Of a DNA stretch of 64,000 nucleotides, positions 1-11,677 are shown one piece after another. The position numbers were made by a program, and so were the translations under genes. How positions within the stretch are numbered: position 1 is the first letter of the stretch; each line of letters starts with the position of its first letter. This DNA comes from Tribonema minus (taxonomy: Eukaryota; Sar; Xanthophyceae; Tribonematales; Tribonemataceae), in assembly GCA_017506865.1 (NCBI GenBank), contig JAFCMP010000040.1:124001-188000 (forward strand). Direction: 5' to 3'. The notes below the pieces were generated by a model. The model was not told where the DNA came from. It worked only from the letters and a program-made list of their open reading frames with translations, and made no database searches.

Positions 1-770
1 GCGAATGTTTGGAGAGTTGTGCTGGCAGGCAGGCGCAGCGTGCAGGTCATCACGTCACCGCCATGCCTGCCATCCAGAGCTGTTGCAATATCTTGTGATA
101 GCAGCGACCTTAGGCCATCCTTTGACATTGTGGTTTACATGGCCACTGTCATGGTAACGGTCATAGGCCAGGGTATCGATAAATTACACAGCAGCACACC
201 ATAATATCATACACATGGGCTGTCGCAACAAGCACATGCGGCTTGCGAACCGCAGCACCACACACACATACCCAATTCTGTAGTCAACTCGGCAGCCAAC
301 TTGGGCCAGTAATGATTATCATGTTTCACGAGCTGGTTTCCGGCCTGCCATTGTGTTCCATTGGTGTATTACATGATATGAAAACAGTTGCACTGAGCTC
401 ACGCATTCGAAACGTACACCATCGTCGATATGGCAATGCTGAAGAGGTAACAAACGTGATGAACAGCACCGTCTCTGCATGTCGTCATGTGGCCTAGATC
501 ATCTTGAGTTGCATGCACGCCACAGGTAGCAAGACATGCCTGTGCTGGCAAGGTTCTCTATTGGGGCAACATGCACACGAGCATCAAAAGTGAGAGAGCG
601 GTTTATGGCACATATCAATTGAGCAGTAAATAGTATTACCAAATACCATCCCTTGGCATTGGATCTTGATAACCTGTCTGGCACAGGCATTTTACTCAGA
701 CACTGTGCCTTGCCATCGCTTACTGTGTTGATCTATTGCAACGCTTTGTGATGTTGTATGCCGCAACCAA
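1..770. other. Left flank with no recognisable gene
   Basis: I see only short open stretches with no family motif and no convincing splice pattern. It would contain the 3' untranslated region of the leftward CCB-like gene that stops at 771. Confidence 0.4.
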
Positions 771-3095
771 TCACGACATAAATGCCCCGAGCCGTTCCAC
801 CCAGGCAGTGTCCACTTCATTCCACACGCCCGCCCCTCTAAGCGTTGTGCCCAGTAGGAGCACGCTGTCGCCGCTGCAGCGCACCGCCAGAGCTTGTGCG
901 CATGCTGACGGCAATACCTTCAAAGCAGCAGAACTACTGCCTAATGACGCGGTGACAGCTGCTCTTTTCAAGAGCGGCATCGGTTCCGCTTCCTCTTCTT
1001 GTCCGTCAGAGACGCCAAACCTGCAGCAGCGACGCATGCATCAAGGTGCACAGGGGATATCAGGAGCATACATCAAGGCGCACAGGGGATGTCAGGAGGG
1101 GATATCAGGAGCTGGACAAAACGGCAGCTTGTTGCTGCAAATGCCGTTTGTGATCTGCTGACGCCATGTGCTGGTCTGCATACCATGGTGCACAGGTTGG
1201 CAACACCTGGTGAATGCACGTCACAGCATACATCGGCAACTGCTCTAACACTCCTTCATTGCACGGCATTGATACGATGCGCCCAGGACATTGGTGGCAA
1301 CGCTTTAGGACTTGCTAAGTGCAGAAACTGCAGGGCGCTCTCAAACGTGAAAGCCTTTGGGAACATAGGAGCGTCGTAGGCATCTAAGTCAGCCAGCGCC
1401 CTGCATGCCACCACAACCAAACCAGTCAGCAAATCATCTGGTCTAGCCTGGCTTCAGTACGATCATGTGCTGAGCTACATGCGAAGGTTTAGCCTCATCA
1501 ACTATGAGAGAAGTATGTCAGAACATGGATAGGCCCACCAGCACCTGCTCGACAGTTGCTCAGTTGCTTGCATCACGCCCCAGACTGCAGTTGCCACATG
1601 CAGCGGCATCGTATATTATGTGAAAGGTGCACTGCCGCACATTCCTATGCACCCGCGCGTTGTGTGCTGCTTCATGGCAAGCACGCATGACACTGTGAAA
1701 AGCAATGCAGTGTTTAACGCGATATCACCTACGTATAACGTCCAGTCCGCCTCCAAGAAATGCCAAGGCTAAAACGAAGGCAATACAAGTAGCTCACCTG
1801 GCCACCACCTCCCCCGTAGCTGTCACCAGCAGCACAGTGCACGCCGGCGTCAGCTGCAGCAGAGTGTCAGCGACCCAACCAACTCTGTCTGCCTGTGCTT
1901 CAGTGAGGCTACTGGCCACACGCCTCAACCGCGTCCCCCCCCCTGCTGTCCCAAGCTCGCTCCCAACATCCGGGGCCTCTGGGTCTGCGCTGGTTGTATC
2001 CAAAGCCGCTCTCCGTTCCGTTGCAGCTTGCTCTGTGGCCCTGTCCAGCAGCGCTTGTAGCAGCAGCAGTGCTCCACAGAAGGCACCAACGGTCTCACTG
2101 CGCAATTGCGGTGGGTCCACTTCGTACCCAGGATATCTGGACACCGCAAGACAGCAGTGCCGGCAACAGAAGAGAGGGTGCTGTCAACAATGAGAGATTG
2201 GCAACGTGTGCTGCATCATGAACATTGGACTTTAGTGCTGCCATGGGTTCACAACTGCCGATTCACGATAGAAGCTGGCGCAAGAGTTGGGACCTGTGCT
2301 GCCAGCCACTCCGGTAGCTCAGCATTAAGCCACAGAGAATGAGATCCATCCCAAACTTAACCCTGCAAGGGCAGCAAAATGCCAGCTCAGGTGTTGCAAG
2401 TGCGCACACATTTGTACAGGTGCCATCCATCAGTCACCAGCAGCAGTATCATTCGTAATTATGGCACCTACCAGCAGAGTACTGGAAGCATGTTGAACTC
2501 TCTATAATGTGCATGCGTCTTACAAACAAGCACACATGGCATACTTAGTGCGTGCCGCAGGCTTTGCAGCTTTCACAAGTGTGTCTTACTGCTGCAGGAA
2601 CGCAAAACCTGTGTAGGTGCCCTGCATCTTGGCTAACGCTTGTCGAATGCTGTGTCGTGCTGGAATTAAACCACTAATGTCCACGCCACAACGACGCCCA
2701 ATCAAGGCAATGGCACAACTCTGAGATAGTCAAGAATGCGCTGTTCCTTGCTGCAGTCTGCACCTGTTCAGAACCAAGAATACGAACACCAGCGCTCCCA
2801 TCGCCGCTCGCAGCTTATACCCCTCCAGACCTGGCACAAAGAAGCCACCTCCGCGCTCCAGTGCAGCGCTGGGTCTCTTGTAGTAGCTACTCATGTTTTT
2901 CTGCTGCTTGCTGCCAGGAGGTGGCTTGCCACCGCTGGCTAGCATCGAGAATGATCGCCTTGAGCGTGGCTGACGCTGCTGATGTTGCAACTGCTTGCTG
3001 CAACGATCTGGGTGGGTTTTAGTGGTGGCAATGAAGGCGCAGCTGCCCTCGCACAGCAGCAAGCCTGCTGCGACAGCCAATCTTCGCCGAATCAT
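771..3095 (-). CDS. CCB-type factor for cytochrome b6 haem attachment (DUF2930), plastid
   Basis: Three exons, 3095-2764, 2136-1798 and 1020-771, join in phase and give 306 residues. Residues 1-20 look like a signal peptide ending before Phe21 (EGSCAF), followed by a basic, Ser/Gln-rich transit-like region. A membrane segment lies near 94-110 (LRAAMGALVFVFLVLNR) and a second near 125-140 (ETVGAFCGALLLLQALL). The C-terminus (SVLLLGTTLRGAG, then TAWVERLGAF) matches the 'vllLGs..RsF...D.aWi..ia' ending I know from cyanobacterial and plant CCB2/CCB4 proteins. These act in the thylakoid membrane to attach haem c(i) covalently to cytochrome b6. I cannot decide between CCB2 and CCB4. It shares an 87-bp gap with the divergent FPGS gene. 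The main doubt is family recall; the exon structure is solid. Confidence 0.7.
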
Positions 3096-3182
3096 GCTCT
3101 GCCAGGCAACGATCGTGAGTGATCGATTTTTCTTCAAGTAGATGTTGAAGGAGACACGCCAAGGTGAAGTTGAAATCTGATC
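3096..3182. promoter_or_regulatory. Short divergent promoter between CCB-like and FPGS genes
   Basis: Only 87 bases separate the two start codons. The gap and its edge hold TTGAAG/GAAGTTGAA words (about 3146-3177) that recur near other gene starts here. If FPGS instead starts at the Met codon near 3252, the gap is about 156 bases. Role inferred from position only. Confidence 0.4.
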
Positions 3183-5789
3183 ATGACACAGTTGGTGTCT
3201 ATGCAAGATTGTCGGTGCCTGGTTCGGCGTCTGCGACCGATCTCCATTTTGATGTCGCGCCGCACCAGCATGACAGCGGTCGGAGCGGCGCCCATCACCT
3301 TTACAGCAGCCGTGGACATCGTCAACAATGCCATTAGCACTGGAGCCGCTCTAGAGGCGGCGGCGGCGCAGAGGAAGCAGACAGTGGAGGCCATGCACCA
3401 CTACCTGGGACCGACGCGCTTGAACCTGGACATATCTGGCTTGAAAGTCGTACATGTGACGGGCACAAAAGGGAAGGGCAGCACCTGCTGCTTTGTCGAG
3501 TCCATCCTGCAGCACTATGGCGTGGCGACGGGGCTGTTCACGTCCCCGCACCTGCAAAAGATGACGGAGAGGATTCGAGTCGGAGGCAGGCCTATCAGCG
3601 AGCAGGCATTCTCGACCTATACATATGAGGTTTGGGAAAAATTGAAGGCCACAGAGTCAGCGGTGGAGGGCACAGGTCATGCCAGAATGCCTACTTTCTT
3701 CAGGCTGCTGACGCTCATCGGGCTATGGACCTTTGTGCACGAAAGGCACGTACTCAACCTTGTGGTGATCAAGAATATGATGCTGAATGATGCAGCAGCT
3801 GGCATGAAAGTTTATGGAAATCACTTGTCAGCCTCTGTGGTCCTGGTGAACGACACAATGCTGCTTGCTAGGCGCTTTTTCATTCTCGCCTGTAGAGTCA
3901 TCTGCTGTGGGCAGGTCTTACACTTGAGTGCTTTCGATTGCCGCTACATTCCAAACGCATTCCTGATAGACGTGCATGCAGACGATCAGCCAAAAACAAA
4001 CCTACGTGCTGTGTCAACAAAGCTCTTGTTGTGTGCATCGCACCGCGTTCTGTCTCATGGCTGAAGTCGTAATCATCACACTGCGTTGACCTCGTTCGTT
4101 GTATTTTGGTAACTTCAACATGGCGTGCCTGCCGTTTGCCTGTGATGCGTGCCTGCAGGGTAGACACAGTGATACTTGAAGTTGGCATTGGCGGCAGATA
4201 CGACGCGACCAATGTGGTGCCTCCGCCCATTGCCTGCGGCGTCACCACCCTAGACTACGACCACACGGCCATCCTCGGCGCGACGCTGCCAGAAATTGCC
4301 TGGGAAAAGGGAGGAATTTTCAAGCCCGGCAGCCGCTGCTTCTCCACCCTACAGACCTGCGATAAGGCCACTGACGTGCTGCGGCAGTGCGCCGCCGACG
4401 CTGCTGAGCAGCTGACCATTGTACCTGCCTTGGAGGCGGGCGTGAAGCTGGGGCTGGACGGTGCGGATCATCAACGGCTCAACGCGGCGCTGGCGGTGAC
4501 GCTGTGTGCGTGCGCGCTCAAGCGGGATGCGCAGACGCTGCTGACGAGCCAGGAGGTGAGCAACGCGTGTATCGGTGAAGACTTAATGTGCGTCATTGAT
4601 GACGGCAGTCATGCACAGGCGATAAGGCGCAGGACACCGCTGTTCTGCACAGGCTCCCTCTAACGTCCTCTCTGCTTGTACTTGGCTGGTCTGGCTCTCT
4701 GAACAAGTCTGGCTTCGTTCTGTACAGTAGTGCACGCCGACCGATACTGCGAGAATTGCACACACCCAGGTTTTGTTCACCAAGTGGGTCGCTGTCACCT
4801 GCCTCCTACCAAGCTCGCTCAGCGCCATTGCGCAATACTGAGCACGGCGCATGCTGCTGTCCCCACGTATCCATCCTCAGCAGCACGTATACACAGCGTA
4901 CGCACAAACGCAACACACCCTGACCACCTGACCACTAATCCCCAGCCCCCTCTGCCTTGGCCCACACGCCTCGCTGCGGCAGACACAAGCAGCGCTGGCG
5001 GCGGCCACATGGCCGGGGCGCTGCCAGGTGGTGCAACGTCAGGGCGCCAATTTCTTCATAGATGGCGCGCACACGGCCGCCAGCGTGCGCACAGCGGCGG
5101 CCTGGTTTGCACACGAGTGCGCGCAGCGCTCCGCAGCGGCGCCCGGCAGGCCGCAGCGGCGTCACCTCATCTTCAACTGCAGCCACGAGCGCGATGCCAT
5201 CGCGCTGCTCATGCCGCTGCTGCAGCTGCGCGAGCCGGTCGGCGGCAGCGGCGGTGGCAGCAGCGCGGCGGCTGGCGATGCCGGTGGTGAAATGGCTGGC
5301 AGCTCAGGCAGTGGCGGCGATGGCAGCGGCAGCGGCGGTGCCGGTGCGCCGTTCTTCTCAGCGGTGCACTTTGCGACAACGGACGGTCGGCCTAGCCGCA
5401 CGACGCCGGCCACAGCTGCTGAGCTGCTGCAGTCTGCTGGTGTATCGAGTGTGGTAGATTGGAGACAGCACCGGCTCAGTGGCGACACTAGCGGAGCTGA
5501 CACTAGCGGTGGAGTTAGTGGCGGTGGCGCGGGCGGCAATGGTGATGTGCCGCAGTGGCAGTCGACACTGGCAACAGTGTGGCATTCATTGCAAGTGCAC
5601 TCATGCGGCAGCAGCAGCGGCGCATTGAGTGCTGTTACCATCTGCAGCGGACGAGAGATTGCAGAACAGTTGGCCGCTGGCAGCAGCAGCATCAGCGGGG
5701 ATGCAGACGCAGATGTTGTGGTGTTTGCCACGGGCAGTCTGTATGTGGCTGCCAGTGTCCTAGATGGCGTTCGCTGGACTGCAGACTGA
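3183..5789 (+). CDS. Folylpolyglutamate synthase / dihydrofolate synthase
   Basis: ATP-dependent ligase of the Mur-ligase fold that adds glutamate to folates. Three exons, 3183-3745, 4159-4555 and 4983-5789, give 588 residues, within the family range. The P-loop HVTGTKGKGST is at about 91-101, FTSPHL at 119-124, the substrate loop EVGIGGRYDATN at about 195-206 and TLDYDHTAILG further on; the C-terminal domain has WPGRCQ and FFIDGAHT. The only in-phase join for intron 1 uses a GC donor (AG|GCACGT) and restores ERVDTVILEVG, exactly as in homologues. A Gly/Ser-rich low-complexity insert lies in the C-terminal domain. The N-terminus is about 85 residues longer than the core, so organelle targeting is possible. 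Start could be 3183 or a later Met. AATAAA occurs about 20 bases after the stop. Confidence 0.92.
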
Positions 5790-6373
5790 TGTACATACCT
5801 AATTTGCCAATAAAACGCATCAGTATGAATCAGTGCACTCTTGTTAGTTGGTGATGCCAATCGTGCTCAGTGGTGCAGTTTGCTGTTGCAGTCATCATAT
5901 GCTTAGCAGCCAGCAGCAGATGCTCTCTCCTGCTTCAGTTTCAATCTTGCTACCACTGATACAGAAGCCCTTGTCACATACACTTTGAGGTGCTGCTGGG
6001 AGGTATGCACACCTACTCTGCCTGTGCCAGGTATGGATGTTTACAGCAGGTACACAGTTCATACTTTACCATATGCAAAAGCATGTGCATGCGCCACAAG
6101 ACACAAAAGCAGGCGCACACATACATGTCGTGTTGAACATACGGTGCAGTATAGCGTACTTGAAGTATGCAACGCCACTCTAGCACACAAGCATATCCGA
6201 CCGGAACACATGACAGCTTGTGACCCTTGCATCAAAATTGCTGCGCACAAGTGCACGCCTTACTGTCCGCCAGCAAGCACGCATGCGACACACACACACA
6301 CACACACACACAAGGCCTGAAACTTCAACCAATCTCACTTGTCTTGCATTGACACACACAGACACACACACAT
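5790..6373. other. Convergent intergenic region between FPGS and glycosyltransferase genes
   Basis: Lies between the 3' ends of two converging genes. AATAAA at about 5809 may be the FPGS poly(A) signal. A CA microsatellite lies near 6287-6312 and a shorter one at 6353-6371. No gene seen. Confidence 0.5.
6287..6312. repeat. CA dinucleotide microsatellite
   Basis: About 12 uninterrupted CA units just downstream of the glycosyltransferase gene. Confidence 0.9.
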
Positions 6374-9300
6374 CTAGTCCCCGCTCGTCACGACCCGCAG
6401 CGGCGTGCCGTGCCGCAGCGCCCCCTGCATCGCCGCGAGCGCCTCCCCGCGCGCCTGCGTGGGTTCCGCAGCGTACGCCCTCCGCAGCATATCAGCAGCA
6501 TCCGCCACGCGCCCCTCAACATACACCAGCAGCGCCAGATTGTGCAGCGAGTTGGCGTGCGCGGGGTCCGCAACCAGCGCCCTCTCGTACGCGGCGCGCG
6601 CCCCCGCCTCGTCTCCCGCGCTCCGCAGCAGCGCTCCGATGTTGTAGTGCGAATCGGCGTCGCGCGGGCCTGCCTTGACCGCGCGCCGGAACGCCGCCAG
6701 CGCCTCCTCTGCGCGCCCCTCCCGCGCCAGCGCGAGCCCCGCGAATCGCGCGGGCGGCTCGGTGGTGATGCTCCTGCGCTCGCGCCGCGCGCCCTGCCAC
6801 GCCGCGATGAGCTCCGGGTACCAGACCTTGCCCCAGTTGGCGTTGGCGTGCAGGACACCGGCGGCGTTGCGCGTGGCGCGCGTGTCGCCGCTGAGGCGGA
6901 AGCGCCCGTCGGGGAGGAACTCCACGGGCGAGCTGCTCATGGCGAGCGTGACGAACATGTCCTGCAGGTGATGGAGTTTTGGCAAGGTGGCTGGTGTGAG
7001 TGCGTGCGCTAGACGACGCTCGTGTACACGCCATACAGTGTTGAGTCATGATGGTGCGCTGTGACAGAACCCATGGTGCGAAGCAGATATCCGTGTGCAG
7101 GGGTGTCATGCATATAACAAGTGATCAGGCGCTGGATGATCTGGTGGAAAAGCAACAAACTTAACCTTCACATGCAGCAATAGCAGACAAGAGGGGGGGC
7201 ACGTTGATGGCGTCACAAGTAAATGTCCCGTTGCATTCTCATGGGCAGCAAGCGCCACACACTTGAACATGGCAAACACCGGATTGGCAGACTCTACAGT
7301 ACTTTGGCACTCCATGCCTACAGGTCACAGGTGACTTCACCTTCAACATGTGTACCAGATGCTCGGATTTGAGGCGAGGGAGTGTCACCACCCTGCACCA
7401 CCATACACACCTGATCGTAGTCCAAGGTGACAATGCCGGGGTGCTCCAGGAAGTACTTGGTCATTGCGCGCTGGTCACACGTGGTCGGCATGGCATCATA
7501 TGCGGCCACTTCCTCAAACACGTACAGCAAGTCTGCGGCGCGTCCCGCAAAGCTGCCCGCATTCAAGAAGCGCCCCTGCGCCCCGCGGGGCATGGGCGGA
7601 TACAGCTCTGCCATGCCAGGCTCTGGATAGCAGGACTTTTCTGCGGAAAAGACAACTGGCGCTGATGCGCGAGCGAGCGCCGCCGGAACACTGGTTGGTA
7701 GCGATGGCAGTGCAGCAGGTGGGGGGGGCAGAAGGTCAGGGACAGTGAGTGCGTGAGTGAGTGACTGAGTGAGCTCAATTGGGTGGGCAACTTGGGTGTA
7801 CAGGTGTATCACGTGCCATGCGGTGCTGCCATGTACCCGGCAAGTGGTGGATGTTGGGTGTACATGGCTGAGGTAAATGAGCAGCTCTGTCAGTGCATGA
7901 TATGAAGCTATCCCTGAAAGAGTGACGACAGGAGCACATATGTAAATGCGTGCGTGAATTTTATGCGAGGAAAAGCCAGCCATATAGCATGAACACACAG
8001 CCAGACAACAGCTCAGACATCGGCAATTGGCAGCCGTTACTGTACTCAAAAGTTGACTCTCCACTCGCTAGTGCTGCATGCATGCATGGCAAGCAAATCA
8101 TCCACTAACTGGACATGATCACTTTGGAAATGTCTGCGCGGACCTAGAAAAGCTGCCACTGCATTCAATGTTTTGTCCACACAATTCAGCGCAGAGTGCA
8201 GTACACGTTGAAGCGCAATACACAGTACTTAGTACACAGCAGTACACAATACCTTTTGCTGTCGTAATACTGAGACAATGAAGAAAACATGTGCTTCCCA
8301 CTGCGCTGTCTCACCCTTTCAAGTCCGGAGACAACAACACGTCGTAGGCATCCACCCCCACCACAACCTGGTCAGGCGGCAGCGTGCGCAGGTGCTCAAC
8401 GTAGAGCAACACCTTCTGTCCGTTGGCAGGGTAGGGCTTGCCCAAGCCGAGCACTGCCAGATGCACACCAGCTAGCTTGGCGGACCTGCGTAGATGGCCC
8501 AGCTCTGGCTTGTCCTGTGACGAAGATATGGTGCGATGAGCATCACTGTCATGACTGCGGTGGTGGCAATAATATTTGAGTCTGAGTTGTTCCACGCCGC
8601 AAGAGGTGCACTCCCATGAGGCTGACACAGTCAGGTGGCAGACTGTCCTCGTCGACTTGTGCTGTGATACGATGTTGGCGTGAGTGTATGGATATGCCAG
8701 TATCAGCTCGCTGACAGCGTGTAGTGAACAAGCTGCTCGCAAGCCAACTTGGTCCGGCCTACTTAGTCCAAGTGCTAACCATGGATAAGGCACTTAAAGC
8801 CCCTTCAAGGGGACCAACCCATTGAAGTCAGAGCATCATGCACTGCTGTCTGGAATGCGCTTTAGTTTGGGCTACAGCAGGCCAGAGCAAGCAGATACGG
8901 TGTGACTAAAGCATCACTGCGTTCATGCTCCGTTCAAATCTCGCACAACTAGACCCTGCCACAAACAGAGCAATGGCTGGATGTGAGGTTGTCACGCTTG
9001 TGGTGGCCTCGATCTGACTTCTTGTTCTTTACATTATTCAGGCCGTCAGAATCTCATTTACTACCTTAGTTACATGCCTGATTAAGCCTCCGTACCATGT
9101 GGACACTGAAACATCAGCAGACAATCTGTAACAGCGCTGGTGCTTAACAGCATCAGTGTCAGAGGTCGCATCTGCTGGGTCAGGGTTAAGGTTAGGGTTA
9201 GCAGCTGCTGCACCACATCGGAAACGGCGTGCCCGTCAGTCTGACGTATGATGCATCGGCAATGGTGTAGGCGCTGTATGAGCGCTAAAAGACACCTTCA

Positions 9301-11114
9301 CCTGCTAATGGTTGCGACGGGCTATGAAAGTATGTCGGCATGGTTGAGCACCACCATCATGCCGTATGCGACTCATGTGCAAAGAAACGGTCAATGAAGC
9401 TGGACGTCGCGTTGTGTGGCACAGCGCTACCAACTGTCGACTACTCAACTGCAGCTTGCATGTATGCATATGCATGCAGCTGATCATCACCACCATGCCA
9501 TGCGTCACTCACGTGCAAAGAAACGGCTGTGACGCTCACGGTCGCGTTGCGTGGCACAGCACATCTAACTGCTAACTACTTCACGGCTGCATGCATGTAT
9601 GTATGTGCATGCAACTGATCATCACCACCACGCCACGCGTCACTTGCGTGCAAACGTTGTGTGGCACCGCGCAACTAACTGCGAACTACCTTGACTGCAT
9701 GTATGTATGTATGTGCATGCAGCTGACCATCACCACCACCATGCCATGCGTCACTCACGTGCGAAGAACCGGCCATGACGCTGACAAACTACTAGACTAC
9801 TGCATGCATTTATGCATGTGCGTGCGGTTGATCATCACCACCACGCCACGCATGTCACTCACATGCGAAGAAACGGCCATGACGCTGACGGTCGCACTGG
9901 GGCTCACGGCGCGCCAGCGCTCATTTGGCGGCGTCAGCGGCAGCAGCGGCAGCAGCACCTGCTGCGTGAGCACAAACGTCGCATCGCCATGTCTGCCCAG
10001 CGCAGAGTAGCTGTTGGCCAGCGCGTAGCGGGACAGCTCTCGCCAGGCAGGATGAGCATCACCATGGGCGTAGCCGCGCAGCAGCGCAAGGAGGTCGCGC
10101 TGGCCTTCGGGCGTGAGCTCCTGTACCTTCTCGTTGTTCCTGTACATGAAGGTCTGTGGTGAGCAGAGGAAGCGCAACAGCAGCCGTCAGCACCTTGATG
10201 AAATTACCTGATCTCAATTGGGCTTTCGTAGTTAAATTCTACAGTACTTCAAGTGCAAGCACTAAAGAGAACAATTGCTCTGTTCCATGTTGTAGTCGTT
10301 TGTTCGTTTCATTGATAGTCTAGTGATGCATGCGCAGCGACTGCCAACAATTGCTGCAGGCAAGAGTCTGAATCAAGGTATGTCACATTTTGAAGTCAGA
10401 TACAAAGCAGAGGAGGCCGTCACTGCGCTGTACAGCTCGATATTTGTGATCACAGTGATGTTGTTATTTGATCCCATATCATCATGGGCCTGTGACTTCA
10501 AGGCAACTTCAGTTGCCCACATGAGTCAGGTACCTACGAAACAAAAATCGCAGACTGGTTTCTGATGGCCGCACCTGATGAAACAGAACCAGTGGCCGCT
10601 TTGCATTGGGGTACGCTGTCACCGCCTCCCTGAGCATCACCAGCGAGCGAGCGAGGTCATTGTCACGTGCCAGTTGACCAGCCTCCTCCAGCTTCGCGAC
10701 CAAGCCAGGATCCAGAGTCTCCTCCTGCTGCTGCTGCTGCTGCTGCGGCACAGGCTGCGCTGGTGGCACACGCTGCTGCTGCTGCTGCTGTGGCGGCGCT
10801 GGCGCCTGCTTAACAATGGTGATGGGCGGCCTGTTGTACGGCGGACGCAGCTCGGCCGAAGGCGCTCGTGCTGCCGTCTCTGCCGATTCCGTACTGGCCC
10901 CCGCAGGTGCCACCACTGCTGGGTTGGCAGAGGCAACTTGGCCGCGAGAGCTGAGCCCTGCCATGTCTTTGGTGGGCAAGGCGGCGGTGGACGCTGCGGC
11001 CGTGCAGCCGCGTGCGCTGAGGTAGTGGTCCAGTGCGCTGTCCCTGTGGGCACACGGGCGGCACGAGGGTGGATGTGCACAGCGCTCAGGATTGGGTGCT
11101 GTCGCATGGCGCAT
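6374..11114 (-). CDS. TPR protein with PLOD-type glycosyltransferase domain
   Basis: Five exons, 11114-10575, 10153-9908, 8514-8315, 7690-7411 and 6961-6374, join in phase (617 residues from the first ATG). A Pro/Gln-rich N-terminus leads into a TPR-like helix pair at about 134-180. Exons 3-5 carry the domain of lysyl hydroxylase/glycosyltransferase LH3 and its algal relatives: LRRSAKLAG, LGLGKPYPANGQK, the DXD-like VVVGVDAYDVLL, then VVFSAEKSCYPEPG, FLNAGSF, an acidic DQ pair and VLHANANWGK. TPR repeats fill about 495-617 (for example DADSHYNIGALLRSAGDEAG). Such enzymes transfer sugars to protein hydroxyl groups in the secretory pathway. The true N-terminus is uncertain: a hydrophobic stretch near 11590-11500 could encode a signal anchor but has no ATG in frame. 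The strand usually seen before LRRSA is missing, so a small exon may lie undetected in the 1.4-kb second intron. Confidence 0.8.
9344..9905. repeat. Tandem repeat of about 100-140 bp inside glycosyltransferase intron 2
   Basis: About five diverged units share the words GATCATCACCACCA, CATGCATGTATGTATG and (A/C)AAAGAAACGG. The repeat reaches the exon 2 donor: on the minus strand the units repeat sequence like that following the real splice site, including GTGAGTGA words. Confidence 0.85.
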
Positions 11115-11677
11115 GGGTAGAGTATCACGGGAGAGGAGCTCACAGGACAGCACACAAAGCAGAAGAGATGCTCTGAGAGAGTGCTGAATGTCAGTGCAGA
11201 ACAGATTATTGGCGTCGCTGATTGTCATGACAATGCCAGCATCAAGTATGGCTGCGTGCAAGTCACAATGACCATAGCCATTCCCCAAGTACTCCACCAG
11301 CAGCGCGTGCTGCCTAGTGTGCTGCCAGAATTACAACTTCCAGAGCAATCGATCCAGGTGCTTGCAGCCAATGGCTATGTTTCCGGATATTAGAGACAAC
11401 AACCGGTCTGGATGTAGCCCTGACATAATGGCAGTGAATCACACTTCGGACATCCCCAGTGGTGCTTCGCCGTGACGTCATGTAGCATGATAGTGCGAGA
11501 GTGCATCAACAGCACCCTGGCCACACAAAGTGTGGCGGCCGACAAGAGAGCAATCAGCAGTGAGAGAAACTGTTGGAAAAACAATAGTGTGCGCAAGTCG
11601 CCACACAACACGTGGCATGCGTACGCGCCCTTGGTCCATGGCGCGCTAATGACATCATCCCAACCCTCGCCACATGT

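Noticed and set aside
5162-5860. 232-residue open frame on the minus strand
   Set aside because: It is antisense to the Gly/Ser-rich exon of folylpolyglutamate synthase; the GC-rich repeat keeps several frames open.
8867-8965. tRNA-like T-loop text (GTTCAAATC)
   Set aside because: No pairing T-stem, acceptor stem or anticodon arm could be drawn around it.
9184-9202. Interstitial telomere-like GGTTAGGGTTAG
   Set aside because: Fewer than three units, and similarly short ones near 38607 and 42225; too little to indicate a telomere or fusion.
11500-11611. Signal-anchor-like hydrophobic frame on the minus strand upstream of the glycosyltransferase
   Set aside because: The stretch LLFFQQFLSLLIALLSA is attractive for a Golgi enzyme and a phase-compatible donor exists, but the frame has no ATG, so I do not include it in the gene model.
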